A stretch of DNA of 64,000 bases from Oscillospiraceae bacterium (lineage in GTDB: Bacteria > Bacillota > Clostridia > Oscillospirales > Ruminococcaceae): NCBI GenBank assembly GCA_020024285.1, contig JAHHTZ010000001.1, positions 248,001 through 312,000 on the forward strand. Direction: 5' to 3'. A program made the translations under genes and the position numbers. Every line of letters begins with the position of its first letter. Positions within the stretch are counted from its first letter, which is position 1. The notes below the pieces were generated by a model that did no database searches, was not told where the DNA came from, and saw only the letters and a list, made by a program, of their open reading frames with translations. This document shows, piece after piece, positions 43,574 through 52,308 of this stretch.

Positions 43574-45184
43574 CTACAAGCATATCAATAAAAATACCAA
43601 TACACCGATCAAAATTGTGATCGGTACCGTGATCGAGAGGATCTTCTTCAGTACTGCACCCTCACTGCCAAGAATATTGGCGGTTGTTGTGCCGAGAATG
43701 ATCTTGCTTGGGCTTACAGCACTTCCGATCGCTCCGCCTGCGGACTGTGCGCCCAGCACAACGGATGGATCTACCTGGAGCAGATTTGCTGTTGTTGCCT
43801 GGAAATCGCCGAACAGGATGTTGGAGCTCATGTTGCTTCCGGTCATAAAGGTACCCAGAAGTCCGACAAACGGTGCCAAAATCACATATACTTTACCGAG
43901 AACCGCCGCGATCCCGTTTGCTAATACCACGGTTTGTCCGGTTCCGCTCATGATCTTAGACATGATGACAAGACCAACGACCGCGATGCCGGACGGGACC
44001 GTCATGGAAACGGATTTTGCGAAGATGCGTTTCACGCCGCCCTTTTGAATCCATCCGTGGCTCTTGTAGTAAACAAGTCCGATGATGGAAGAAATAAACA
44101 GGAACATGCTGGCATGGGTAAATGGATGCAGCGGGGAGAAGCTCTCGACGGCATGGTTGACATAATGGTATCCTGTGGAGGTTTCCGGGAACGGAAGCCC
44201 GATGGATACCTGATTCAAAAATGCGTTCACCGGCTTTACCAAAAGAACGATCAGAGTCAGTGCAGAAAGCAGGATGTACGGCACGAACGCCTGAAGCAGG
44301 GTCATGCTGCTTGCACTTTCTTCCTTACTCTCCTCAACTTCACTCGATGCCATGATTGGGCTGTCCTTGATGCTCCATTCTTCGCGGTACATTTTTGCTC
44401 TTCCCAAAAGCAGGATCACAACGAGCGAAATGCAGGAAGGAATAAAGCAGGAAAGTGTGGTATTGATCTGTGACAGGAGAAGCTCGCCGCCGCCCTGGAT
44501 GACGGACATCACAAGCACTGCGACAAAGCCTTTTTTGATTGCTTTTCCTTTTCCGTAGAACCAACAGATCGCAAAGCCTGTGACAGCATTCCAAATCCAC
44601 AGGAAGATCGCTGTCCAAAGAGCGGTTCGCAGATACTCCGGGGTTCCCGGCATGAAGCCTACGGAAACTGCAAGGGAATCCCACGCAGCCGCAAGTGTAC
44701 CGAATGTATTGCCCCATGCTTGTCCGAGCAGCGGCAGGATGACCGACCACATCGGGCTGACGCCGATGCCGATCAACAGAGGAGAACCTACTGCAACCGG
44801 TACACCGAAGCCGGTGATACCCTGAAGAAAGCTCTCGAAGATCCAGCCCATTGCCAGTACAAGCAGCAGCTCGTTTGGAAGGAGCTTTTTCATTCCGTTT
44901 CGGATCACGAGGAATGCCTTTGCCTCCTCACCCACCTGATACATCAGGATCGCAGTCCAAACGATCAGAAGGATGGGCAGCGCATTCCAGACTCCTTTTG
45001 CGCTCTCTGTTGCAATCAGCAGGACATCCGCTTTATAGAACACGATCCCTGTAAAAATCGTAATAAGCAAACCAACCGGGGCCGCTTCTGTTGCGCCCCA
45101 CTGAAACTTGATCATCAATACTAAGAGTGCTACGATCGGCAAAAATGCCATGATCCACATAAATAGATTTACTGGTATATCCAT
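43574..45184 (-). CDS. LctP-family carboxylate permease
   Basis: The 536-residue membrane protein has about twelve helices and clear LctP features: 'WIFESFLQGITGFGVPVAVGSPLL', 'GQAWGNTFGTLA', 'GTFMTGSNMSSNILFGDFQ' and 'VLGAQSAGGAIGSAVSPSKI'. Known members move L-lactate, D-lactate or glycolate with protons. Between carbamate kinase and allC, the most economical reading is a carrier for a pathway acid; oxamate (a lactate/pyruvate analogue) and glycolate-like products fit. This role is an inference; a lactate carrier is possible. Confidence 0.85.
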   Translation of the reverse strand: MDIPVNLFMWIMAFLPIVALLVLMIKFQWGATEAAPVGLLITIFTGIVFYKADVLLIATESAKGVWNALPILLIVWTAILMYQVGEEAKAFLVIRNGMKKLLPNELLLVLAMGWIFESFLQGITGFGVPVAVGSPLLIGIGVSPMWSVILPLLGQAWGNTFGTLAAAWDSLAVSVGFMPGTPEYLRTALWTAIFLWIWNAVTGFAICWFYGKGKAIKKGFVAVLVMSVIQGGGELLLSQINTTLSCFIPSCISLVVILLLGRAKMYREEWSIKDSPIMASSEVEESKEESASSMTLLQAFVPYILLSALTLIVLLVKPVNAFLNQVSIGLPFPETSTGYHYVNHAVESFSPLHPFTHASMFLFISSIIGLVYYKSHGWIQKGGVKRIFAKSVSMTVPSGIAVVGLVIMSKIMSGTGQTVVLANGIAAVLGKVYVILAPFVGLLGTFMTGSNMSSNILFGDFQATTANLLQVDPSVVLGAQSAGGAIGSAVSPSKIILGTTTANILGSEGAVLKKILSITVPITILIGVLVFLLICL

Positions 45185-45221
45185 AGTTTTTCTCCTAATT
45201 ACTTCCAGAATGGGTTTAACC

Positions 45222-45266
45222 GAAGAATACCCACTGGAAGCCGGCAGGCTCCCAGTGGGTATACCT
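45222..45266 (-). terminator. Hairpin between carbamate kinase and LctP genes
   Basis: TACCCACTGG (45228-45237) and CCAGTGGGTA (45252-45261) pair perfectly, with GCC/GGC extending the stem. On the minus strand it is followed by only a short T-rich sequence, so partial termination is more likely than a full stop. Confidence 0.55.
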
Positions 45267-45274
45267 ATTGTATT

Positions 45275-46210
45275 TTAAGAATGAATGATTGTGCCTGTTT
45301 CATTTCTGATACCGGCAGCTGCTTTTTCCAGCAAAGTAATTAGTGTATAGCGACCTTCTCCGGATTCTGCGAAGCGAATTGCTGCTTCGATTTTCGGAAG
45401 CATAGAACCTTTTGCAAACTGATCCTGCTTGATATACTCTTTTGCCTGCTCCACTGTGAGGTCAGAAAGCCATTCCTGATTTTCTTTTCCAAAGTTGATT
45501 GCAACTTTTTCAACCGCAGTCAGGATCACAAGGTAATCCGCACCGAGCTGAGAAGCCAGAAGGCTGCTTGCGTTGTCTTTATCGATCACCGCATTGACGC
45601 CCATCAGCTTCCCGTTGTTGTTGACAACCGGGATACCGCCGCCGCCGCAGGTAATTACGATGTGACCTGCATTGACAAGCGTTTTGATCGTTTCGAGCTC
45701 TTTGATCTTCTTAGGCATTGGGGAAGCCACCACAACACGATAGCCTCTGCCGGAATCCTCCATGCAGCGCACGCCGTGTGCTTCGTTTTCGTCCGCCTCT
45801 TCCTTTGTCAGGAATCTGCCGATCGGCTTGGTTGGATTTTCGAATGCCTCATCCTGCGGGTCTACCTCGACCTGAGAAAGGATGGTGGATACCTTCTTGT
45901 CCATATTGCGTTTGTGCAGCTCATATTTGATTGCATTCTGCAAATCGATCCCGATATACCCCTGGCTCATTGCCACGCAGGTTGGAAGTGGGGTCTGTTT
46001 GTAGTTTTTGTGCAGGCAAACAAGGTTGTCCATTGCGTCCTGGATCATGCCGACCTGTGGACCGTTGCCGTGTGTGATGATGATATCCAGTCCCTGCTCT
46101 GCAAGGTCTGCAATCACTTCTGCTGTGTTTGCAACTGCTTCTTTCTGTTCTTCAACGTCTTTTCCAAGAGCGTTTCCGCCAAGAGCAATTACTACTTTTT
46201 TCTTATTCAT
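45275..46210 (-). CDS. allK: Carbamate kinase (catabolic)
   Basis: The 311-residue protein has the amino-acid kinase fold of carbamate kinases: 'VIALGGNALGK', 'ITHGNGPQVGM', 'VVASPMPKKI', 'ITCGGGGIPVV' and 'DKDNASSLLA'. It converts carbamoyl phosphate and ADP to carbamate and ATP. Directly downstream of the oxalurate-cleaving AllFG gene it would be the energy-conserving step. The arginine deiminase genes are absent, so the symbol allK reflects context; sequence alone does not separate it from arcC. Confidence 0.9.
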   Translation of the reverse strand: MNKKKVVIALGGNALGKDVEEQKEAVANTAEVIADLAEQGLDIIITHGNGPQVGMIQDAMDNLVCLHKNYKQTPLPTCVAMSQGYIGIDLQNAIKYELHKRNMDKKVSTILSQVEVDPQDEAFENPTKPIGRFLTKEEADENEAHGVRCMEDSGRGYRVVVASPMPKKIKELETIKTLVNAGHIVITCGGGGIPVVNNNGKLMGVNAVIDKDNASSLLASQLGADYLVILTAVEKVAINFGKENQEWLSDLTVEQAKEYIKQDQFAKGSMLPKIEAAIRFAESGEGRYTLITLLEKAAAGIRNETGTIIHS

Positions 46211-46228
46211 CCGCTTGTCTCCTATCTC

Positions 46229-49200
46229 TTAAAGACTGAAACCAAGTTTCTTAGCATATGCTCTGATTGCTTTCTGGAAGCAATCGATCGGTGGGTGCAC
46301 GGTGCCTGCGCCGATCTGACCGTATCCGGCAACCTTGTGTGCGATACCTGTGTTGATGACCGGTGTGATGCCTTTTTCAACAACAAGTCTTGCATCGATA
46401 CCAAGGCAAATGCCCTGGAAATTCCATGTTGGAACGGTGAAGTTTGGATTTCGGTCAATTACGATCTCCATCATCTCGTTGCTGGTAGCCAATGCATCTT
46501 CATATCCGCCTGCACCGACAAATCTGGTTACAGCAGGTGCTGCGATCATTGCCATACCGCCTACACCGAAGGTTTCGGTGATTGCGCTGTCGCCCATATC
46601 CGGGCAAGCATCCTCACCGTCATAACCGGTAAAGTACAGACCCTGCGGCGTATTGACAGGACCGGTGAACCACTCGTCGCCCATACCGGCGATGCGGATA
46701 CCGAATTCATATCCGTTGCGGCACATTGCGGTAACGATGGTGCCTTCTGTGATGGTGCGGGCAGCATCCATTACTGCTTTGCCGGTAGCCATCATGATGT
46801 TCAGGAAGAACTGATCGGTATCTGCAAGGAATTTGATGACATCGTAGCGGTCTTTGTCGCTGATGTCGTCCATTGCTGTGATAATCGGAGCAACTTCCTT
46901 GAGGAATGCGAGGGAAGCTGCAATGTTTCTCTGATGGAATTCATCGCCCATTGCGATTGCTTTTGCAATCAGCGGGTTGATTGCCAAGCCGTTTTCCATA
47001 GAACGCAGTGCTTTTCCGAGGATCGGACCGAGCACATCTCTCATCCAGCGCAGTCTGTCCACAACCTCTTCGGAGTAAGCGCCAAAGCGAAGCACTTTAC
47101 CGATGCCTTCGTTCATGGTGCAGTAAGCTCGGTTGCCGTCTGTCTGGTTTTCTACAACAAATACTGCCATGTTCGGAGAGGTGATGCCGCCCATTGGACC
47201 AACTGCATTTACATGGTGGCAAGGGATGAACCGAACCTCGCCGGATTCCAGCATCTTTCTTGCGTCTGCTTCGTTGTCTGCCCATTCCTCGAACAGAACT
47301 GCACCGACGCAGGAGCCCTGCATTGGGTCTGGCATATTTTTGTATTCTACCGGAGGACCTGCATGGAGGATGACTTTTCCTTCTCTGAGCTCCGGAATCA
47401 CTTCTTTTGCACGCACATTATCCTTCAGGATCGGCTGGCTTGCAACCACTTTTGCGATAACCTCGCGGTTTTTCTCATCGATGCTGAACTTGTCGTAGTT
47501 TTTGAGGAAGTTGAGCATCTTGATGAGCTCGATGTCTCCACCTGCCGGTGGCATCCAGTCGTACTGTACCACTTCGCAGCCGAACTCTTTGATGACCTCT
47601 GCAAAGCTCTTCAAGCCGATGTTGATTACCTTCGGTTTTTCGCCGAGGAGCTTGCAAAGCTGTTCGGATGGTTCGGTTTTGTTCCATTCCACTTTCTGGC
47701 GAGGACGGATCTCTTTTTCTGGCTCGTTGAAATCTCTGCCGATTGCACGGATCGCAGTGCGGCAAGCAAGTTTATTGTTTTCGCATACGATAACGCCTGC
47801 TTCTTTGAGTTTGTTTACTGCTTCGTCGTAGCCCTGGAAGTCTTTTCTGGTGCCGCAAACGGTTGCAATAAAGAATACCTTTCTGCCCTGTGCCTTCACT
47901 TTGTCGCTCAGCTGCTGGATGGTTGGGAGGAGTGCCCCTGCCATATCTGCATGAGAACCATAACCGAGAACAACGTCGAACAGAACTACGCCGGTGGATT
48001 CATCGTCCACTGCTGCCTGCATGCATTCGATACGTTTTGCAGGGTCAATCATTGGATGCGGTTTGCCCTTTGTATAAGCATCGTCGCCAAGGTCTACTAC
48101 GACGTTGCCGTCGAGCTGGAGCATGTAGCCGTCGATATCCTCCGGAGGAACCTTGCAATCCATCGCATCTTTGATAAGCATTGCTGCTTCGTTTGCCAGA
48201 GTACCGCCGGAATAGTATGCTTTGATTGTCTTGTTGTCCTCTGCTTTGAAGAAGGTGGAAGCGTCTACATCGGCAACTGCTTCCGGAACTTTTTCTTTTC
48301 TTACAATGCTTACTGCAAGACGAGCTGCCTCATCCAGAGTGTATGCACGGTAGAAGTTTTCTTCATGATATTCCGGTTTTTCACCGACAAAGAGTGCTAC
48401 AACCGGTTTGCTGAAGTTGCTCAGTCTGTTGGAGATCTTGTCGCGAACTTCTTTTGCCGGTGGTTTGGAAATGATGATCAATACTTTTACGCTGTCATCC
48501 TTTTCCATTACATCGATCATATCCATCATGGTGATGCCGCCGATTGCAACATTCAGGTCACGGCCGCCGATACCGATTGCATTGGTAACACCCTCGCCCA
48601 GACGGTCGATGATGGTGGTCAGCTCCTGGATGCCGGTACCGGATGCACCGATGATGCCGATGGAGCCCGGTGCAACCTTATTGGTGAATGCGATCGGAAC
48701 GCCCTGGATGATGCCGGTGCCGCAGTCCGGTCCCATTACGGCAAGACCTTTTGCGTGTGCTTCTTCTTTGAGGGCTTTTTCGTCCTCGAGGGATACGTTA
48801 TCGCTGAACATGAAGACGTTCATGCCCTGATCGAGAGCATTTTTTGCTTCGAGTGCAGCGTACATTCCGGGGATGGAAATGACTGCGAGGTTTGCATCCG
48901 GGAGCTGTTCCATTGCTTTATCCCAGGATTTCACGCTGGCAGCATCTTTTTTGCCTGCACTTGCGCTGGACTGTTTTTTGAAGAACTCGTCCACTTCGCT
49001 CATCACAACATCGAGCACCGCTTCGTCATCCACATCAGCAACAACCACCATATCGTTTGCAGTTGCTTCCAACAGCTCCGGTGTTTCAAGGCCGCTCTGT
49101 TTGTAGATGTCTTTGTTGGAAGGGGTAGCCATCATGATGGAAACTTTTTTGACACCATCAATTGTTGAAATTTGATTGGTAAGAAGCATCAATACGACAG

Positions 49201-49240
49201 AGTCGTGGTAGCTTCCCTTTCTGACAATCGTCTTTACCAT
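46229..49240 (-). CDS. AllF-AllG fusion (FdrA-YlbE), oxamate carbamoyltransferase large subunits
   Basis: One 1003-residue protein joins two proteins that are separate in E. coli. Residues 1 to about 520 are FdrA/AllF: a succinyl-CoA synthetase-like region with 'VMGPDCGTGI' (168-177) and 'GIIGASGTGIQE' (195-206). Residues about 530-1003 are YlbE/AllG (DUF1116), with 'HAGPPVEYKNM', 'CHHVNAVGPMGG' (674-685), 'GMGDEWFTGPVNTPQG' and 'NTGIAHKVAGYGQIGAGTV'. AllFGH converts oxalurate and phosphate to oxamate and carbamoyl phosphate. It lies between allD and carbamate kinase; AllH is encoded at 58117. The reading frame is continuous, with the junction near 47665. Confidence 0.9.
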   Translation of the reverse strand: MVKTIVRKGSYHDSVVLMLLTNQISTIDGVKKVSIMMATPSNKDIYKQSGLETPELLEATANDMVVVADVDDEAVLDVVMSEVDEFFKKQSSASAGKKDAASVKSWDKAMEQLPDANLAVISIPGMYAALEAKNALDQGMNVFMFSDNVSLEDEKALKEEAHAKGLAVMGPDCGTGIIQGVPIAFTNKVAPGSIGIIGASGTGIQELTTIIDRLGEGVTNAIGIGGRDLNVAIGGITMMDMIDVMEKDDSVKVLIIISKPPAKEVRDKISNRLSNFSKPVVALFVGEKPEYHEENFYRAYTLDEAARLAVSIVRKEKVPEAVADVDASTFFKAEDNKTIKAYYSGGTLANEAAMLIKDAMDCKVPPEDIDGYMLQLDGNVVVDLGDDAYTKGKPHPMIDPAKRIECMQAAVDDESTGVVLFDVVLGYGSHADMAGALLPTIQQLSDKVKAQGRKVFFIATVCGTRKDFQGYDEAVNKLKEAGVIVCENNKLACRTAIRAIGRDFNEPEKEIRPRQKVEWNKTEPSEQLCKLLGEKPKVINIGLKSFAEVIKEFGCEVVQYDWMPPAGGDIELIKMLNFLKNYDKFSIDEKNREVIAKVVASQPILKDNVRAKEVIPELREGKVILHAGPPVEYKNMPDPMQGSCVGAVLFEEWADNEADARKMLESGEVRFIPCHHVNAVGPMGGITSPNMAVFVVENQTDGNRAYCTMNEGIGKVLRFGAYSEEVVDRLRWMRDVLGPILGKALRSMENGLAINPLIAKAIAMGDEFHQRNIAASLAFLKEVAPIITAMDDISDKDRYDVIKFLADTDQFFLNIMMATGKAVMDAARTITEGTIVTAMCRNGYEFGIRIAGMGDEWFTGPVNTPQGLYFTGYDGEDACPDMGDSAITETFGVGGMAMIAAPAVTRFVGAGGYEDALATSNEMMEIVIDRNPNFTVPTWNFQGICLGIDARLVVEKGITPVINTGIAHKVAGYGQIGAGTVHPPIDCFQKAIRAYAKKLGFSL

Positions 49241-49251
49241 ACGTTTTCTCC

Positions 49252-50304
49252 TTAATCTGCAAATCTGTTTTTGTGATCGTATCTATTAAAGTGGATCGCA
49301 TCGCCTTTAAGATAATCTACCAGCTCATCTACAACCTCGATGCCGCCTTCTGCATAGCTCTTATCGCGGCGGATGATTGCTCTTTCACCCGGATAGTAAA
49401 CCTTGCTGTGTCCTTCTGCCGGAGTCATTGCACCCAGCTCGTCGCATACCTGAGACATGCTCTTTTTGAATGCATCCAAGCCGACAAAGCGTTCCGGGTT
49501 GATGACGATGTGCATCTGACCGAGGCATCTGCCCTCGGAGAGATCGTGGTACATGGAGCTTACATGTTTTCCGAATGGAACACCGAGAAGAACACCGGAG
49601 AAAACATCGACCATCATCATAAGACCATAGCCTTTTGCGCCTGCGATCGGAACAAGTGCATTTACAAGATGCGGATTTGTAACAGGAGCACCCTTTTCAT
49701 CAACTGCCCAATCAGCCGGGATCGATTCACCTTTGGAACGTCTGTCGAGGATTTTGCCCCAAGCCTGAACGGTAGTAGCCATATCGAATACAACAAGTCT
49801 GTCATCTGCGGTTGGTGCAGCAAAGGAGATTGGGTTTGTGCCGTAATATGGTTCTGTACCACCATAAGGAACTGCCATCGGGTCGGACTGGCAGAAGGTG
49901 ATTGCTACCATGTTCTCTTTTGCAGCCATCTCGGAGTAGTAACCGATGGAGCCGCTGTGAGACATGTTCTTCATGCCAACCACAGCAACGCCGTTCTTCT
50001 TTGCCATCTCGATTGCTTTTTTCATGCCTTCTGTTGCTACAACGTAACCAACGCCGTTGTCGCCATCGAGAATGCCGGAGCATGGACCTGTTTCATTCCA
50101 TGTGAATTTTGGATCAACGGTGATACCGCCTTTTGCGATTCGTTCGCAGTAATATTCTACACGTACTGCGCCGTGGGAAGCATAGCCTCTCTCGTGAGAC
50201 CATGTAAGGATTTCTGCAGTCTGTTCTGCGTGATCTTCTCTCAAACCAGCCTGCATCAGCTTGTGTTTCATCAAATCCTTCAGTTCTTGACGAGCAAGTT
50301 TCAT
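49252..50304 (-). CDS. allD: Ureidoglycolate dehydrogenase
   Basis: The 350-residue enzyme belongs to the Ldh2/malate dehydrogenase-like family: 'HGAVRVEYY', 'MKNMSHSGSIGYYSEMA' with the catalytic His, 'YGGTEPYYGTNPISFA' and 'MVDVFSGVLLG'. AllD oxidises (S)-ureidoglycolate to oxalurate with NAD+. Neighbours allE upstream and the AllFG fusion 11 bases downstream support it over sulfolactate or malate dehydrogenase roles. Confidence 0.92.
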   Translation of the reverse strand: MKLARQELKDLMKHKLMQAGLREDHAEQTAEILTWSHERGYASHGAVRVEYYCERIAKGGITVDPKFTWNETGPCSGILDGDNGVGYVVATEGMKKAIEMAKKNGVAVVGMKNMSHSGSIGYYSEMAAKENMVAITFCQSDPMAVPYGGTEPYYGTNPISFAAPTADDRLVVFDMATTVQAWGKILDRRSKGESIPADWAVDEKGAPVTNPHLVNALVPIAGAKGYGLMMMVDVFSGVLLGVPFGKHVSSMYHDLSEGRCLGQMHIVINPERFVGLDAFKKSMSQVCDELGAMTPAEGHSKVYYPGERAIIRRDKSYAEGGIEVVDELVDYLKGDAIHFNRYDHKNRFAD

Positions 50305-50355
50305 TTACGACACCATCCTTAGCTAAAATACTCTTCTTACTATACTCATTACAAA

Positions 50356-51147
50356 TTAGAGATCGATATCTCTGTTGCAGTCTTTGGAATAAATGTAGAC
50401 GAGGTCTTCCTCACGGCCTACACCGTAGCATGCCTGTGGGCAGTATGCATCGAGGAACATGTAGTCGCCTTTTTTCACCGGAATCCATTCATCGTCTACG
50501 CGATACATGCCTTTGCCGGAGAGGAAGTACATGCCATGTTCCTGAAGGTGGGTTTCGATGTATCCGTGGGAAGCACCCAGATTGAATTTCAGGATGTGGA
50601 TGTTCATATCAAAGCCAAAGTCGCTTGCGGATGGCAGGAAGTCTTTTACAAAGCAGTTTTGCATGCCCTCGTATGGAATCCATGGAAGGTCGTTGTCGTT
50701 GCCTACTACTGCATGTGCGCTGTAGCCTTCCAGTGCATTGTATCTGCGTCTGTATACCAGCAGTCTTGCATCTTTTTTGCCTTTGTTTTCAAAGCAGATG
50801 TTGTTGCTTGCCGGGGAGAAGAAGTAGCCGCCTGCGGTGAGGTCTGCCTTCTGATCGTTGTTGTTTACGGTTACTTCGCCTTCGATTACATACAGGAAGG
50901 TTTCGATTCCTTCGCCGCCGATGCCTTTGAGGTTTTTGCCGTTTTCGTGTGCTGTTACGAGATAATCAACGAAGCTTGCACCCATTGCTGGGGAGCCCAA
51001 AATTGTTACATCACAATTTTCATATCCCGGTACGCTGTTTTTTACAAGCCCATCTGGTTCGAGAAGAACCCAGTTCTCCTTTTTGATTACAGAACGGGTG
51101 TTCAGAAGATCCTCTCTATAGCCTACTTGATTGTTTAAATAGCTCAT
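50356..51147 (-). CDS. allE: (S)-ureidoglycine aminohydrolase
   Basis: The 263-residue bicupin matches AllE/YlbA in length and motifs: 'VLLEPDGLVKNSVPGYENC' in the N-terminal cupin and 'LGASHGYIETHLQEHGMYFLSGKG' in the C-terminal cupin, which supplies the Mn2+ ligands. It releases ammonia from ureidoglycine to give (S)-ureidoglycolate. It is the first gene of the allE-allD-allFG-allK-lctP-allC-regulator transcript, starting 264 bases from the divergent hydrolase gene. Confidence 0.93.
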   Translation of the reverse strand: MSYLNNQVGYREDLLNTRSVIKKENWVLLEPDGLVKNSVPGYENCDVTILGSPAMGASFVDYLVTAHENGKNLKGIGGEGIETFLYVIEGEVTVNNNDQKADLTAGGYFFSPASNNICFENKGKKDARLLVYRRRYNALEGYSAHAVVGNDNDLPWIPYEGMQNCFVKDFLPSASDFGFDMNIHILKFNLGASHGYIETHLQEHGMYFLSGKGMYRVDDEWIPVKKGDYMFLDAYCPQACYGVGREEDLVYIYSKDCNRDIDL

Positions 51148-51181
51148 AATATTTCCTCACTTTCCAAAAGTTGTAAAATTT

Positions 51182-51290
51182 TTGATCCAATTACACTTTT
51201 GTGGTCAACCAGATTTTACTTTTATTATCCTCTCAAATAACACATTTTTCAATTCGCAAAATATCTAAAATAAACAGTTTACTTTGTCAA
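51182..51290 (-). promoter_or_regulatory. allE promoter with overlapping candidate operator
   Basis: On the minus strand TTGAAA and GATAAT are 17 bases apart (about 51225-51255); a second option is TTGACA with TAGATA near 51255-51285. Just downstream, TGGTTGACCA (51211-51202, minus) is a short palindrome of the TGGT..ACCA type used by FCD-GntR proteins. TCAACCAGATTTTA at 51205-51218 recurs with one mismatch at 51379-51392. Confidence 0.5.
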
Positions 51291-51334
51291 TTTTGCGCGT
51301 AATGGTGAAAAATATATCCTTTTCCTTTTCTCTG

Positions 51335-51343
51335 TGCTATAAT
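51335..51343 (+). promoter_or_regulatory. Extended -10 promoter of the alpha/beta hydrolase gene
   Basis: TATAAT at 51338-51343 preceded directly by TGC (51335-51337); no clear -35. The second copy of the TCAACCA-ATTTTA element (51379-51392) lies downstream. Confidence 0.55.
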
Positions 51344-51410
51344 AGATTTTAAATAATTTATAAAAAATTTCTTTTCGTTCAACCACATTTTATGCAGGAG
51401 GTATTTTTAT

Positions 51411-52262
51411 ATGCTAACGCAACGAGAAATTCCGATCAGCTGTGAGCACTACGCAAAGCACGCCGTCATCTATACAGATCCCTGCGTTCCGGCAAAAGCC
51501 GCGATTTTGTATTTTCATGGCGGAGGGCTGCTGTACGGATCGAAAACCGATTTGCCCGAATTTCATCTCACACAGCTGACGCAGTCGGGGTTTGCCGTGA
51601 TTTCTTACGATTACCCGCTCTCCCCTGCTGCAAAGCTCCCGATGATCCTCGATGATGTGTGCGATTCCATCAATCACTACATACAGCACAGCGCAGAATA
51701 TCTGAATGCTTCGCTCCCTTATTTTCTCTGGGGACGCTCTGCCGGTGCCTATCTCTGTTTGATCGCCTGCGCCTCGTCCAAACTACTATCCCCGCCAAAG
51801 GGTATTTTATCCTATTACGGATATGGTTTTTTGTGCGACAACTGGTTTCAGACCCCAAGCGCACACTACCTTTCCCTGCCTATGGTGGACGAATCCTGTT
51901 TTGCCGGTGTCCCAGGCGAGATTCACGCAGACGGTGCTCTTGATACACACTACAGTCTTTACGTTTATGCAAGGCAAACAGGAAAATGGACGTCCCTTCT
52001 GTACGAGGGCAGAGAGAAATTCTTCTATCTGTATTATTCTCTGCGCGCCTGTTCTTCCCTCCCGTGCCCGATTTTCTGCGCGCACAGCACAAACGACCCC
52101 GATGTGCCCTTCGATGAATTTCTCGCCTTATGCAGCCAATATCACGCCCAGCGCTTCATCGCTTCGTGCAATGTCCACGATTTTGACCGTGATACGGATG
52201 CTTCGTCTACCCATCAGCTGCTGTCGCAGTCCATCGCATTTTTGGACGGGCAGCTCGATTAA
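51411..52262 (+). CDS. Alpha/beta hydrolase (esterase-like)
   Basis: The 283-residue protein has the oxyanion motif 'FHGGGLLYG' (HGGG), the nucleophile elbow 'WGRSAGAYL' (GxSxG), a likely acid in 'TNDPDVPF' and His in 'CNVHDFDRD'. It resembles the hormone-sensitive-lipase/peptidase-S9-like carboxylesterases. No signal peptide, so cytosolic. It is the only plus-strand gene between the two halves of the allantoin island; substrate unknown, though a pathway ester or amide cannot be excluded. AGGAGG precedes the ATG. Confidence 0.75.
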   Translation: MLTQREIPISCEHYAKHAVIYTDPCVPAKAAILYFHGGGLLYGSKTDLPEFHLTQLTQSGFAVISYDYPLSPAAKLPMILDDVCDSINHYIQHSAEYLNASLPYFLWGRSAGAYLCLIACASSKLLSPPKGILSYYGYGFLCDNWFQTPSAHYLSLPMVDESCFAGVPGEIHADGALDTHYSLYVYARQTGKWTSLLYEGREKFFYLYYSLRACSSLPCPIFCAHSTNDPDVPFDEFLALCSQYHAQRFIASCNVHDFDRDTDASSTHQLLSQSIAFLDGQLD

Positions 52263-52263
52263 A

Positions 52264-52308
52264 AATTAAAAGACTGCTGTACCAAAGATACAGCAGTCTT
52301 TTTTTGTA
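52264..52308. terminator. Bidirectional terminator between the hydrolase and first permease genes
   Basis: AAAAGACTGCTGTA and TACAGCAGTCTTTT pair around CCAAAGA, followed by a long T-run. Confidence 0.92.

Noticed and set aside
45275..46210. Carbamate kinase of an arginine deiminase pathway
   Set aside because: No arcA or arcB nearby, and the gene lies directly after the oxalurate-cleaving protein gene.
45662..49168. Very long plus-strand open frame (about 1170 codons)
   Set aside because: It is the antisense shadow of carbamate kinase and the AllFG fusion; Cys- and His-rich composition and lack of motifs show that it is not coding.
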